A stretch of 13,545 bases of DNA from an uncultured Lachnospiraceae bacterium (GTDB taxonomy: Bacteria; Bacillota; Clostridia; Lachnospirales; Lachnospiraceae): assembly GCA_900554205.1 (NCBI GenBank), contig USGM01000093.1, forward strand, positions 1 through 13,545, in the 5' to 3' direction. Of the stretch, positions 1 through 7,691 are shown piece by piece. Both the position numbers and the translations under genes were made by a program. The notes under the pieces were generated by a model that had not been told where the DNA came from, searched no databases, and worked only from the letters and a program-made list of their open reading frames with translations. Numbering within the stretch: position 1 is the stretch's first letter; each line of letters opens with the position of its first letter.

Positions 1-1188
1 CAAACCTAAACTATCTGTACCCGACTCAGTTTCCCCGCCGGTCAATGTTCTGATCCCCGCTACAGTCCCCCAGATGCCTAGGCCCACTGCAACAACACAC
101 AGTACCAGAACCGCAATTCTCAGCCCAGTTGGGCTCTGCCGGAGTCTGATCCAAAGCTGCGGCTTTTTGCCGGAGTTCTTCGCTATAGGACCGGTCGGCA
201 AAGCTCGCGCGCGGTGGAAAGCCACTTGCTTTTTTCCAGAAAGTCCGTCCAGGAAGTCTTCCATGGATCGGAAACGATCCTCCGCTTTTACCGCAAGCGC
301 CCTCATAATGCTCTGCTCCACATACAAAGGAAGCCTAATTCCCAGTTCCGAAGGTTTTTTCAACGTATCATTATGAACCCGCATAATAGAGTCCGGCGGC
401 AGTTCCCCTGTCACACAACGATACAATGTTGCTCCCATCGCATATACGTCCGTCCATGGGCCCTGATTTCCCTTGCTGGAGTATTGCTCTTCGGGCGCAT
501 ATCCATGCTTCAGGATAATGGACATACTTTTTTTCTCCACGGCAGAGGAGCGGGCAGCGCCAAAATCCAGCAACTTGCTCTCTCCTCTGGCCGTGATGAA
601 AATATTATCCGGACTGATATCACGATGCGTTAAGTTTAACGCATGTACCTGTGTCAGTGCGTGCATTACCGGCAGCAAAATAGTCAATGCCTGGTCATAA
701 GGAATTTTTCCACCCTGGGAGGCAATATATGCCTTCAGGCTCATGCCTTCGACATATTCCATCACGAAATATGCCGTATTGTTTTCTTTAAAATAGTTCT
801 GCACCGACACGATGTTCGGCGTGTTCTGCAGCTTGGCAAGAATCCGCGCCTCATCCAGGAATCGCTCCATGCCGTTCTGGTAGTCCTCCTGCCCTCGTCC
901 AGTCAGCGCTACGCTGTACTTATCAGAATGTCGGGTGGCAAGGCTGGATGGCATATATTCCTTAATTGCAACTTTGATCTCCAAAGTCAAATCATAGCAC
1001 AGATAGGTAATGCCGAACCCTCCCACACCCAGTACCTTACCAGTCATGTAACGGCCATTCAGCAGAGTTCCCATAGGCAGCGCCAGAAATGGCTGTTCCT
1101 CCTCTGCACAGAATCCACAGTGGGGGCAGACTGAGGCTCCGTCCGGCTTTTCCTGAAAACAGCCATAACAGATATGTTCCAAATTCAT
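1..1188 (-). CDS. Transmembrane Ser/Thr protein kinase with N-terminal zinc ribbon (first paralogue, C-terminus off window)
   Basis: The gene reads leftward from an ATG at 1186-1188 behind an AGAGGT ribosome site. It stays open for 396 codons to the window edge, so it is partial. Residues 7-24 form a CxxC...CxxC zinc ribbon. The kinase domain spans about 46-318: glycine loop GVGGFG (54-59), lysine K76 in VAIK, HRD 188-190, DFG 208-210 and an APEEQY segment. A hydrophobic helix at about 357-377 anchors it in the membrane, and the start of an outer domain follows. It should transfer phosphate from ATP to Ser/Thr of partners such as the FHA proteins of the same operon. It lies 47 nt after the second kinase and closely resembles it through the kinase domain. 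The catalytic loop reads HRDISPDN, with serine where most such kinases have lysine. The ligand and the missing outer domain are unknown. Confidence 0.93.
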   Translation of the reverse strand, partial: MNLEHICYGCFQEKPDGASVCPHCGFCAEEEQPFLALPMGTLLNGRYMTGKVLGVGGFGITYLCYDLTLEIKVAIKEYMPSSLATRHSDKYSVALTGRGQEDYQNGMERFLDEARILAKLQNTPNIVSVQNYFKENNTAYFVMEYVEGMSLKAYIASQGGKIPYDQALTILLPVMHALTQVHALNLTHRDISPDNIFITARGESKLLDFGAARSSAVEKKSMSIILKHGYAPEEQYSSKGNQGPWTDVYAMGATLYRCVTGELPPDSIMRVHNDTLKKPSELGIRLPLYVEQSIMRALAVKAEDRFRSMEDFLDGLSGKKQVAFHRARALPTGPIAKNSGKKPQLWIRLRQSPTGLRIAVLVLCVVAVGLGIWGTVAGIRTLTGGETESGTDSLGL

Positions 1189-1235
1189 ATTTTACCTCTT
1201 TCTTTTCTATATACCCCCGCCAAATTCCTTACGAA

Positions 1236-3494
1236 TTACTCTGTCCAAGCGCGGAGAGACGCAGTTGCCTGATTATATAATGTAACGATCGTATCTTTGT
1301 TGGAATCATTGAATGCGCAGCCCACAAGGTAACACTCTCCATCGATCACAGCAGATGCATAGCTGAAACTCCTGTCGGACATCGTAAAGTCATAAGCCAG
1401 CCATTCCACACCGCCAGAGGAAAAGGTGTAGGAGTCATTATTTGTTCCGCTCAAGGTCTTGTTGAATTCGATCACTTCCTCCGGTGTACTCAGTCCGAAT
1501 TCGGAAGCTTTACCGATTTCCACACAGTACCCCTGCCCCAGCGCGGCCTCACTATCTTCCTGCGTCGGGTATAGGAACATCTCATGGACGGTTCCTATGC
1601 CATACGCATCCACTTGACATTTCACATCCGCAACGCCGCCCTGAGCAAGGGAATCGTCTATGATGACCTTCACACCGGCGTGTTCCGCATAGTACATTTT
1701 ATAGGTCACATCCGGCATTCCGGTACTGTAAAAGGATTGGATGATGGAATGAATCTCTGCTGCGGCAGCCTCATCTCCCTTTGGATAGGCAGTGATGATG
1801 AAATAACAGCCAAATGAATATCCGTCCACTGCCATGACGACCATCTCCATGGAAACGCCCTCGCTGTCAGTGCCTTCAAAATAAATCTGATAGGCATCCG
1901 AATTTCCCACTTGGTCAGGGCCGGCCGTCAGGATTTGATAGTCTGAAACCTCCAGATTCTGCATCAGTTGAGCAACAATCGATTCCCGCTGAGATTCCAC
2001 ATCGGAGAGAGAGTAAATGGGGCCGGCAATATTCCAAAAATAGTCTGTCATGATGGCACACCCTTTATCTTCGTTGATAAAGTTCAGCCCATTTTCAGAT
2101 GCCATATAGTCTGATGGAATTTCAATCGTGGCATTAAGGGCGCCAAGATCACGCACTGCCATTTCCACCGAAGGGTCTGTGGTCGATCCCGGATTGCTGG
2201 GATTGCTGGGCTCCACACTTGCCGGTGGCTGGCTGATTACGGATGGCGTTCCGCCGTTATTTCCTGTCGGAGTTGTTTTCTTTCCGCCAGAGAGCGCGAT
2301 GGGAAGGATAATGCAAAGCGCGATTATTGCCAGCAGGCCTCCTCCGGAAACCCACGCGATGATGGGATTGGCTTTCATATAGGAAAGCAGTTTGGAAAAA
2401 GAGGAAGACTTTCCCGTCACAGAGCCTCCGGCGACAGGATCGGGGTGCTGACGGACGGTCTGCCCATACCCGCTTTGCTCGTAAGCGTTGGCCTGGGTAC
2501 GCCGACTGATACCGGCCGCCACCTGATCCTGTACGGAAACACGGCCGCTCAGCGCTCCAATGAATGCTTCCATGTTAGAAAAGCGGTCTTCCGTCTTCAC
2601 TGCCAGTGCTTTCATGACTGCATTTTCCCCATGAGCAGGGAGGCGGACTCCTAGTTCTGACGGCGTCTTCAGGGTATCCCCATGAATGCGTTCCACCGCA
2701 TCCGGCGGAAGCTGCCCTGTAACGCAGCGGTACAGGGTAGCTCCCATAGCATATACGTCTGTCCAGGGGCCTTGGTTGCCGTGGCTGGAATACTGCTCCT
2801 CCGGTGCATAGCCGTGCTTTAAGATAACCGACACACTTTTGCCGTCTCCTAATGCAAAGCGTGCTGCGCCAAAATCCAGCAGGCGGCTTTCACCTTTGGT
2901 AGTAATATAGATATTATCAGGACTGATATCCCGGTGCAGCAGATTCATCGCATGCACCTGTACCAACGCTTCCATGATCGGCTGCAGGATGGCAATTGCC
3001 TGGTCATATGGGATTTTATCCCCGTTCTTAGACAGGTACGCCTTCAGACTCATGCCGTCTACGTACTCCATCACAAAATAAGCCGTGCCATTCTCCTTAA
3101 AATAATTCTGCACCGACACGATATGGGGCGTACTCTGCAGCTTGGCAAGAATCTTCGCCTCATCCAGAAAACGCTCCATGCCATACTGGTAATCATTCTC
3201 CACCCGTCCGGTCAGCACCACGCTGTAATGGTCGGGGTGCCGTGTGGCCAGAGCAGAGGGCATATATTCTTTAATCGCAACCTTGATTTCCAGCGTCAGG
3301 TCGTATCCCAGATAGGTAATTCCGAACCCGCCGATGCCCAGCACTTTTCCAACCAGATACCTTCCATTCAGAATGGTTCCGAGCGGCAGCGCAAGATACG
3401 GCTGTTCATCGTTTTCATTAAAGCCGCAATGCGGGCATGAAACTCCTGGCTCCTTTTCCATGAAGCAACCATAACAAACACGTTCCGGATTCAT
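1236..3494 (-). CDS. Transmembrane Ser/Thr protein kinase with zinc ribbon and large outer domain (second paralogue)
   Basis: A 752-residue protein. I place the start at the ATG 3492-3494, which has AGGAGGT just upstream, overlaps the preceding stop as ATGA, and gives an N-terminus matching the paralogue. The frame stays open 31 codons further upstream, but that stretch lies inside the preceding gene. Cys 7, 10, 20 and 23 form a zinc ribbon. The kinase domain (about 45-318) has the glycine loop G53-G58, K75, HRD 187-189 and DFG 207-209. A linker and a membrane helix (about 377-401) follow, then a Gly/Pro/Ser/Asn-rich stalk (403-442) and about 310 outer residues I cannot assign to a family. 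Those may be two similar lobes, since each ends in a comparable strand-helix pattern. As in PknB-type receptor kinases, the outer part probably senses something and controls the inner kinase. The catalytic loop is HRDISPDN. Kinase identity is secure; the signal is unknown. Confidence 0.95.
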   Translation of the reverse strand: MNPERVCYGCFMEKEPGVSCPHCGFNENDEQPYLALPLGTILNGRYLVGKVLGIGGFGITYLGYDLTLEIKVAIKEYMPSALATRHPDHYSVVLTGRVENDYQYGMERFLDEAKILAKLQSTPHIVSVQNYFKENGTAYFVMEYVDGMSLKAYLSKNGDKIPYDQAIAILQPIMEALVQVHAMNLLHRDISPDNIYITTKGESRLLDFGAARFALGDGKSVSVILKHGYAPEEQYSSHGNQGPWTDVYAMGATLYRCVTGQLPPDAVERIHGDTLKTPSELGVRLPAHGENAVMKALAVKTEDRFSNMEAFIGALSGRVSVQDQVAAGISRRTQANAYEQSGYGQTVRQHPDPVAGGSVTGKSSSFSKLLSYMKANPIIAWVSGGGLLAIIALCIILPIALSGGKKTTPTGNNGGTPSVISQPPASVEPSNPSNPGSTTDPSVEMAVRDLGALNATIEIPSDYMASENGLNFINEDKGCAIMTDYFWNIAGPIYSLSDVESQRESIVAQLMQNLEVSDYQILTAGPDQVGNSDAYQIYFEGTDSEGVSMEMVVMAVDGYSFGCYFIITAYPKGDEAAAAEIHSIIQSFYSTGMPDVTYKMYYAEHAGVKVIIDDSLAQGGVADVKCQVDAYGIGTVHEMFLYPTQEDSEAALGQGYCVEIGKASEFGLSTPEEVIEFNKTLSGTNNDSYTFSSGGVEWLAYDFTMSDRSFSYASAVIDGECYLVGCAFNDSNKDTIVTLYNQATASLRAWTE

Positions 3495-3817
3495 GTGTCC
3501 ACCTCCTTGATCTCGGCCATGACGAAGAGTTCCTTCGATACCTGCCGTACCCGGTCGGCGTGCCGCAAAATCAAAGCCTCCAGCCATTTTTCAGCATTGG
3601 CCGCCTTGAGAAACTCGATCTGTATTTCCAGCGGTTCAATGTAGAATTCTCCCGCATATACCAGCATTCCTTCCCCTTCCGACAATGCCGGAAACTCGCG
3701 GAGTTCTGTCATTTCTCCGTCAGCAGTCAGGTGGAAGATAGCCGTCAGATCCCGGCAGGCAGCGTCGTCTCCCTGTGCTTCCTGGATTTTTCCTTTTTTC
3801 AAGCAATACGCTGACAT
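3491..3817 (-). CDS. Small protein of unknown function coupled to the kinase gene
   Basis: A 108-residue protein that I do not recognise. There is no signal peptide and no membrane segment, so it is probably cytoplasmic. It is acidic in the middle, has Cys 5 and Cys 21, and ends in a helix-like, charged stretch. The start ATG (3815-3817) has AAGGAG upstream, lying in the end of the protease gene 6 nt away. Its stop overlaps the kinase start as ATGA, which favours translational coupling and roughly equal production with the kinase. The position suggests an accessory or adaptor of the kinase, but this is inference from context only. Confidence 0.75.
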   Translation of the reverse strand: MSAYCLKKGKIQEAQGDDAACRDLTAIFHLTADGEMTELREFPALSEGEGMLVYAGEFYIEPLEIQIEFLKAANAEKWLEALILRHADRVRQVSKELFVMAEIKEVDT

Positions 3818-3823
3818 AATGGA

Positions 3824-5149
3824 TTACTCCTTGCTCAATACGAATCGGTTGGCGTTATCACATAGGTAGAAGGTGTCCCCGGCATACATTTTTTCTGCCA
3901 CGTTGGCCGTCAGCTTTTTACCATTGCCCAGGAAGGTACCATAAGAAGATCCAAGGTCAGTAATGATAAAGCAGTCTTCATTCTGGTCGTAGGCCACCTG
4001 ACAATGTCGTCCGCTGATACCCGGCGCATTTTTATCAAACACAATGTTGCAGGTTGCCGGATCACGGCCGATGACCACCTTGCCCTTCAAGAGGTCAAAA
4101 CTCTGACCCGCATATTTTCCTGTCACCCCACGCAGTACAGCACGTTTCCCAGCAGAACCGCGGCCACCCCTGACGGACACATTGTTCGCTCCCGCGTTTG
4201 CGGCAGCACCAGCAAATGTGGAAACATTCTGTCCCTTTTTCTGCGATATGACCAGGAGAATGATGCCACCTACCAGCGCAAGCACACCGATGGGCAGAAA
4301 CACATAGGCAAACCAAGATGGGATCCCGGAGAGTCCGCCGCTCGCTGTGGTGTATTTGATGTTTTCGCTGTTCAGAACCTTCATCAATTCAGCGGAGGTG
4401 ATTGCAAAGTTCACGCCCTCGCTCTTGCCCTGCTCATCCACTGCGCCGGAAGAATTGATTCCAATCAGGAAGCCGCGTTCATCAACCAGCGGGCCGCCGG
4501 AATTACCGTGATTGATATAGACATCCATCTGAAATGCGTCGTAGTTGCTCCATGCCGGTTTGGTGCGCTTACTGATAATCCCCTTTGTCAGTGTAATATC
4601 GTTCTCATCGTAAGTATTGAACTGCTGGCTGCTGCTTGCCACACCTGGATATCCCAGCGCATAGGCGGTGTCGCCGATTGCAACCGCATCTGCATCCTTG
4701 ATGGCGATTGCAGTTCGTTTATCCGTCTTTGATGGCAGTCTGATAATCGCAATATCCTTCTCGTCAGAGGGCGAATAATAAACTACTTCAGCTGCGACAT
4801 AATCGTTTTCCGCTGCTGAGAAATATACCTGCACGCCCGCCGAAGCTGTCTGTCCCTGATACACCTTTGGCCCCATATAACCTAACTCCACCACATGGCC
4901 GTTGGTCACAATATATTCCACTGGTTCGCCAGTCTTCCCAATGGCAAAGCCGGTGCCCATAGCGCCAGCGGACTGTCCGTCGGTAAGCTGAAGATAGGAA
5001 TACACCATGACGACGCTGTTGCGCGCCTCATAGGGATCCATGCCGCCTCCGCTTGCAAGGCCCAACACACCGAACACGGAAAAAATCATTCCTACAACCA
5101 GCAAAAGGATGGCTGTAATTTGCTTTCCTGTCGCTTTTTTCGTTCCCAT
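3824..5149 (-). CDS. Membrane-bound HtrA-like serine protease with C-terminal FHA domain
   Basis: A 441-residue fusion. A membrane helix (about 11-31) follows a basic N-terminus. A trypsin-like protease domain (about 40-262) carries the apparent triad His85 (VTNGHVV), Asp132 (EKDIAII) and Ser217 (GNSGGP). A second helix (about 279-302) is followed by a basic stop-transfer stretch and a small Ala/Gly/Asn linker. An FHA domain (about 336-440) shows GRD 361-363, SGRH 379-382 and DLGSSYGTFLGNG 398-410, the canonical phospho-threonine-binding layout. The positive-inside rule puts the protease outside and the FHA domain inside. FHA domains bind phosphothreonine peptides, so the kinases of this operon could recruit or control it. 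No PDZ domain is present, unlike classical DegP. The stop of the phosphatase gene directly abuts the ATG; the ribosome site (GGAGAG) lies within that gene's end. Confidence 0.93.
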   Translation of the reverse strand: MGTKKATGKQITAILLLVVGMIFSVFGVLGLASGGGMDPYEARNSVVMVYSYLQLTDGQSAGAMGTGFAIGKTGEPVEYIVTNGHVVELGYMGPKVYQGQTASAGVQVYFSAAENDYVAAEVVYYSPSDEKDIAIIRLPSKTDKRTAIAIKDADAVAIGDTAYALGYPGVASSSQQFNTYDENDITLTKGIISKRTKPAWSNYDAFQMDVYINHGNSGGPLVDERGFLIGINSSGAVDEQGKSEGVNFAITSAELMKVLNSENIKYTTASGGLSGIPSWFAYVFLPIGVLALVGGIILLVISQKKGQNVSTFAGAAANAGANNVSVRGGRGSAGKRAVLRGVTGKYAGQSFDLLKGKVVIGRDPATCNIVFDKNAPGISGRHCQVAYDQNEDCFIITDLGSSYGTFLGNGKKLTANVAEKMYAGDTFYLCDNANRFVLSKE

Positions 5150-6073
5150 TTATTCTTTCTCTCCTTTACCGTGATAGTTCAATACGATTGCCGTATAATT
5201 ATCTTGATCCGGTTTGCCTGTCAGTAGAATTTCCTCCTCCAGCTTGTCGCAGCACGCCTGTGGAGAGAGAGCCATAGCTTCCCGGATCTGCTTTAAGGTC
5301 AGAGTGTCGCTTATTCCGTCCGAGCAGAGCAGCAGCACATCCTCCGGTCGGAGGGAAAAAGGTATACGGTTATAGTCGCAATTCACTTCTTCTTTGCCCA
5401 TGTACTCCGAAAGTGCGCCTGCCTGTGAATCGTGAAACGCCTCCTCTACGGGGAATGCTCCATCCAATGCTCGCAGTACCAGATCGTTCTTATATTCCTG
5501 CCGGATGTTCACCCCATAGAGCTTGCCCTCCCTGAGCAGGAACAGGTCACTGTCGCCTACGCACCAGAAGGAAAGCCGGTTTCCCTTGAGCAGCACGGCC
5601 ACTAGGGTGGTTCCGCCATGACCGCGGAACTGCTGGTAGACCCTGTTGCTGCGCTGAGATATCCAGCCAGGGATATCGCTGTCATCTGCCCACGGGAAGA
5701 TACCCACGAGTTCCGATACCGTTTCTGCCGCGATCCTGCCACCTTCCGCCATACCGCCCATACCGTCACACAGCACAGCGAGTAGACCGTCTTCTTCATA
5801 ACGGTCCATGCGGGAGATGCCGAATGCGTCCTGTTGTTCCTCCCGGCTGCCGATGCCCTGGAGATTGGCGAGTTCCAACTCCGGCACCGGTTTTGAATGC
5901 TCCATAACCGGTTCTTCCGTCACTTTATTATCCCGTTTCTTTTTCCGCCGTATCAGGACAAAGGCAAGAACCAGCACCAACAGAAGTGCAATCCCAACAA
6001 CCGTCGCCATCCAGATGCAGATCATGCTGTCCGGAAACAGCGGTTGGTTTAGCCATGAAAGAACACGATTCAT
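5150..6073 (-). CDS. PP2C-family protein phosphatase with N-terminal membrane anchor
   Basis: A 307-residue protein. One membrane helix (about 17-41) is followed by a basic IRRKKKR cluster, so the catalytic part is cytoplasmic. The PP2C (PPM) motifs are present: GIGSREEQQDAFG (73-85), DGMGG with metal ligand Asp103, GGTTLV (153-158), GDSDLFLL (173-180), SDG with Asp252, and QDNYTAIVL (290-298). Such enzymes use Mn/Mg to remove phosphate from Ser/Thr and reverse the kinases encoded downstream. The helix is N-terminal, whereas PstP/PrpC-like enzymes have a C-terminal anchor or none. The start at 6071-6073 has GAGGAG upstream, overlapping the end of the FHA gene 3 nt away. Its partners are probably the two kinases and the two FHA proteins. 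Confidence 0.94.
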   Translation of the reverse strand: MNRVLSWLNQPLFPDSMICIWMATVVGIALLLVLVLAFVLIRRKKKRDNKVTEEPVMEHSKPVPELELANLQGIGSREEQQDAFGISRMDRYEEDGLLAVLCDGMGGMAEGGRIAAETVSELVGIFPWADDSDIPGWISQRSNRVYQQFRGHGGTTLVAVLLKGNRLSFWCVGDSDLFLLREGKLYGVNIRQEYKNDLVLRALDGAFPVEEAFHDSQAGALSEYMGKEEVNCDYNRIPFSLRPEDVLLLCSDGISDTLTLKQIREAMALSPQACCDKLEEEILLTGKPDQDNYTAIVLNYHGKGEKE

Positions 6074-6076
6074 TCC

Positions 6077-6616
6077 TTACTCCTCATTCCATTGAAACTT
6101 CTCTCCGCACAAAGGCAGGAAGATAAGCTGGCTCTTGCCTACTTCGATCACATCATAGGCATTCAGGGGGCGCACCATTTCCACCTGCTCATCATTGCAA
6201 TAGGTGATGCCTCTGCCCTGGCCAGGAGAAAGGGAGAATTTATTGTGCTTTGCGTCATAGGTCACCAGTGCATGGCTTTCTCTGGATACCGTATCGTCAT
6301 CTGTCAGAGCTACATCCATTGCCGCTGCCCGACCAATGAAATTTCTGCCCGCTACCAGCTTGTAATCCGCGCCGCGATTGGGGCCGGAAATGCAAACCAA
6401 GAAGCCAACGGCAGGATCAATGCCGATTTTCTTTTTGATGATGCCTACCGTCTTGCCTCTATCCGCTTCCGGTGCGACACCGCCCGGAACGGCTGCCACG
6501 GTTTTTCCCACCGAACTGGCCGCCACCGTCTTTCCAACTCCGGCACCCTCCTGGCAGTAGGGACAGCTGTCGAATCTTTTTTCATCATAAAAATGGCCAT
6601 TGTCGCATTGCTTCAT
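6077..6616 (-). CDS. FHA-domain protein with N-terminal zinc ribbon and GKTV motifs (first gene of operon)
   Basis: A 179-residue soluble protein starting at ATG 6614-6616 behind a strong AGGAGG. Residues 4-21 (C4, H8, CPYC 18-21) look like a small zinc ribbon. A flexible segment (about 25-60) then carries the tetrapeptide GKTV three times (Thr 30, 39, 56), which suits phosphorylation by a Ser/Thr kinase. The FHA domain occupies about 70-170, with the IGR turn (94-96), VSRESH (110-115) and a closing hydrophobic strand. FHA domains bind phosphothreonine. By analogy with GarA/OdhI, a phosphorylated N-terminal tail could bind the protein's own FHA domain or the neighbouring FHA-protease. The family match is strong; the target is inferred. 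Confidence 0.9.
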   Translation of the reverse strand: MKQCDNGHFYDEKRFDSCPYCQEGAGVGKTVAASSVGKTVAAVPGGVAPEADRGKTVGIIKKKIGIDPAVGFLVCISGPNRGADYKLVAGRNFIGRAAAMDVALTDDDTVSRESHALVTYDAKHNKFSLSPGQGRGITYCNDEQVEMVRPLNAYDVIEVGKSQLIFLPLCGEKFQWNEE

Positions 6617-6687
6617 GATTGTTTTCCTCCTAAAATAAAAAATCGTTAAAGGCTGACCAACGCTATTCCTGAGCTTGTGACACTTTC

Positions 6688-6717
6688 ACTATATCGTTTC
6701 CGGAGAGATTTGTGCAG
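6688..6717 (-). promoter_or_regulatory. Candidate promoter of the FHA-phosphatase-kinase operon
   Basis: Read on the minus strand, a -10-like TATAGT (6688-6693) lies 18 nt downstream of a weak -35-like CTGCAC (6712-6717). This predicts a leader of roughly 65 nt before the ATG at 6616. The -35 box sits inside the repeated element at 6706-6765. An equivalent pair (CTACAC, 17 nt, TATGAT) occurs beside the second copy, upstream of the lipoprotein gene. Both -35 boxes are poor, so an activator may be needed. Confidence 0.35.
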
Positions 6718-6765
6718 GCCGCTTTGGTGCCAATTTACCAAAAACAGCATGGCGCACCTGTGCCA
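6706..6765 (-). repeat. Two-part palindromic repeat, copy A (upstream of FHA operon)
   Basis: Read toward the FHA gene, box 1 (6746-6765) is TGGCACAGGTGCGCCATGCT. Box 2 (about 6720-6736) contains TTGGCACCAA followed by AGCGG. Box 1 matches copy C at 18 of 20 positions. The stretch 6706-6736 matches copy B at 27 of 31. Both boxes have dyad symmetry with GGC/GCC half-sites. It could be a regulator-binding site or a dispersed repeat. Confidence 0.6.
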
Positions 6766-6801
6766 ATCCACATTTTTCGAGGCAATCTCAAAAAATACAG
6801 C

Positions 6802-7326
6802 TCATCGTATCAGCTTTTGATATTCCGGATCCTTCTCACGGATCGCCCACACCAGCTTCCAAAGCCCGTTATCCCCGGAAAGAACATAACACTCATTATC
6901 CGCTCCCTGAAACTTATCTCCATCAAACTCAAAGCTGCAGGTATCCCCCTCTTCTATCACAAATTCCAGGATTCGGCGGTCTGTAGAACGGATGGAAGAC
7001 TTAGATACGACCGTTGTTGCCCTTAACGCTTGCAGTATTCCTGAGATGATTTCCCCATCCGTCGTTTTGTAACTTGTCGTTGTCTCCGTCCAATCATGAA
7101 AGACCAATTCTGTCGGCAGATTCTCTTGTGATTGATCCAGAAGTTCTCTTTGACCCTCTGTACAATAGTCCCTCAGCAATCTGCTTGTTGGCGGGTTCTC
7201 CTGCGACTGTTCCGGAAACTTCCCGGAGATTTCTGTGCAAGAGTTCCGAAGGGAGCTGTCTGTCGATGCGCATCCGGCTAGAATACATATTACAATCAGA
7301 AGCGCAGCCACTTTTCTTATTCTCAT
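6802..7326 (-). CDS. Small secreted lipoprotein of unknown function
   Basis: A 174-residue protein with a lipoprotein signal: basic MRIRK, a hydrophobic core, and lipobox LAGC with Cys19 as the expected lipidated residue. Residues 30-54 and 55-79 are a degenerate 25-residue tandem repeat sharing CTE, QSQEN and PT. The rest (about 80-174) is a compact, charged domain containing EFVIEEGDTCSFEFDGDKF and ending in LWKLVWAIREKDPEYQKLIR, which I cannot place in a family. It would sit on the outer face of the membrane. It has its own upstream region and lies 185 nt before the FHA operon on the same strand, so it is probably a separate unit or only loosely linked. No strong Shine-Dalgarno is visible; the nearest purine-rich stretch is GGATGAGGGA. 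Confidence 0.75.
   Translation of the reverse strand: MRIRKVAALLIVICILAGCASTDSSLRNSCTEISGKFPEQSQENPPTSRLLRDYCTEGQRELLDQSQENLPTELVFHDWTETTTSYKTTDGEIISGILQALRATTVVSKSSIRSTDRRILEFVIEEGDTCSFEFDGDKFQGADNECYVLSGDNGLWKLVWAIREKDPEYQKLIR
7090..7239 (-). repeat. Tandem 75-nt repeat coding for two 25-residue units
   Basis: Within the lipoprotein gene, 7165-7239 and 7090-7164 align at a 75-nt period. Shared pieces include TTCTC at 7120 and 7195 and the codons for CTE and QSQEN. The copies have diverged but kept frame, pointing to an old in-frame duplication just after the lipobox, in the region that tethers the mature protein. Confidence 0.65.
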
Positions 7327-7422
7327 TCCCTCATCCGCCCTTTCCCATCCTGTCGCAGTCTGGTTATGATTTCGAACAGCCCTCAGGCCAAATCACAGTA
7401 CAATCCCCATTATTTATATAAC

Positions 7423-7451
7423 ATCATATTGTTTTTTCCAGATTTGTGTAG
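7423..7451 (-). promoter_or_regulatory. Candidate promoter of the lipoprotein gene
   Basis: On the minus strand CTACAC (7446-7451), a 17-nt spacer and TATGAT (7423-7428) form a plausible sigma-70-type pair with a weak -35. The predicted leader is about 90 nt. The same layout is present next to repeat copy A, which strengthens both calls slightly. Confidence 0.35.
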
Positions 7452-7470
7452 GTCGCTTTTGCGCCAATTT
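7440..7470 (-). repeat. Two-part palindromic repeat, copy B (upstream of lipoprotein gene)
   Basis: Matches 6706-6736 at 27 of 31 positions in the same orientation. Toward the gene it reads AAATTGGCGCAAAAGCG, then CCTACACAAATCT. Box 1 is degenerate here. It overlaps the candidate -35 of the lipoprotein promoter. Confidence 0.6.
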
Positions 7471-7691
7471 GTTTTCTTACGCACCCCCAGGGAAAAGGCA
7501 ATCAGTGTCGTAAGAGCGGAACCGTTGAAGATTGCAAAGAAACTGCCTCTGTCATTTTACTTGATGCTCGTAAATGTACTCTTACGCAGAAAGCACAGGA
7601 CGCCGCCTTTAAGCCTGCGGATCTGTAAAATTTCACGTTCAGTTTTCGCTTTACGATCCTTTTTTGCAGCCCAGACCTCGCTTTCCCCAAA

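Noticed and set aside
643..1134. Plus-strand frame that resembles another at 2934-3440
   Set aside because: The similarity only mirrors the two kinase paralogues on the other strand; it is not an independent gene family.
3495..3587. 31-codon N-terminal extension of the second kinase
   Set aside because: Lies inside the upstream gene, has no ribosome site, and is absent from the paralogue; ATG 3494 is better.
4004..4732. 242-codon plus-strand frame
   Set aside because: Antisense to the protease-FHA gene, no ribosome site or motif.
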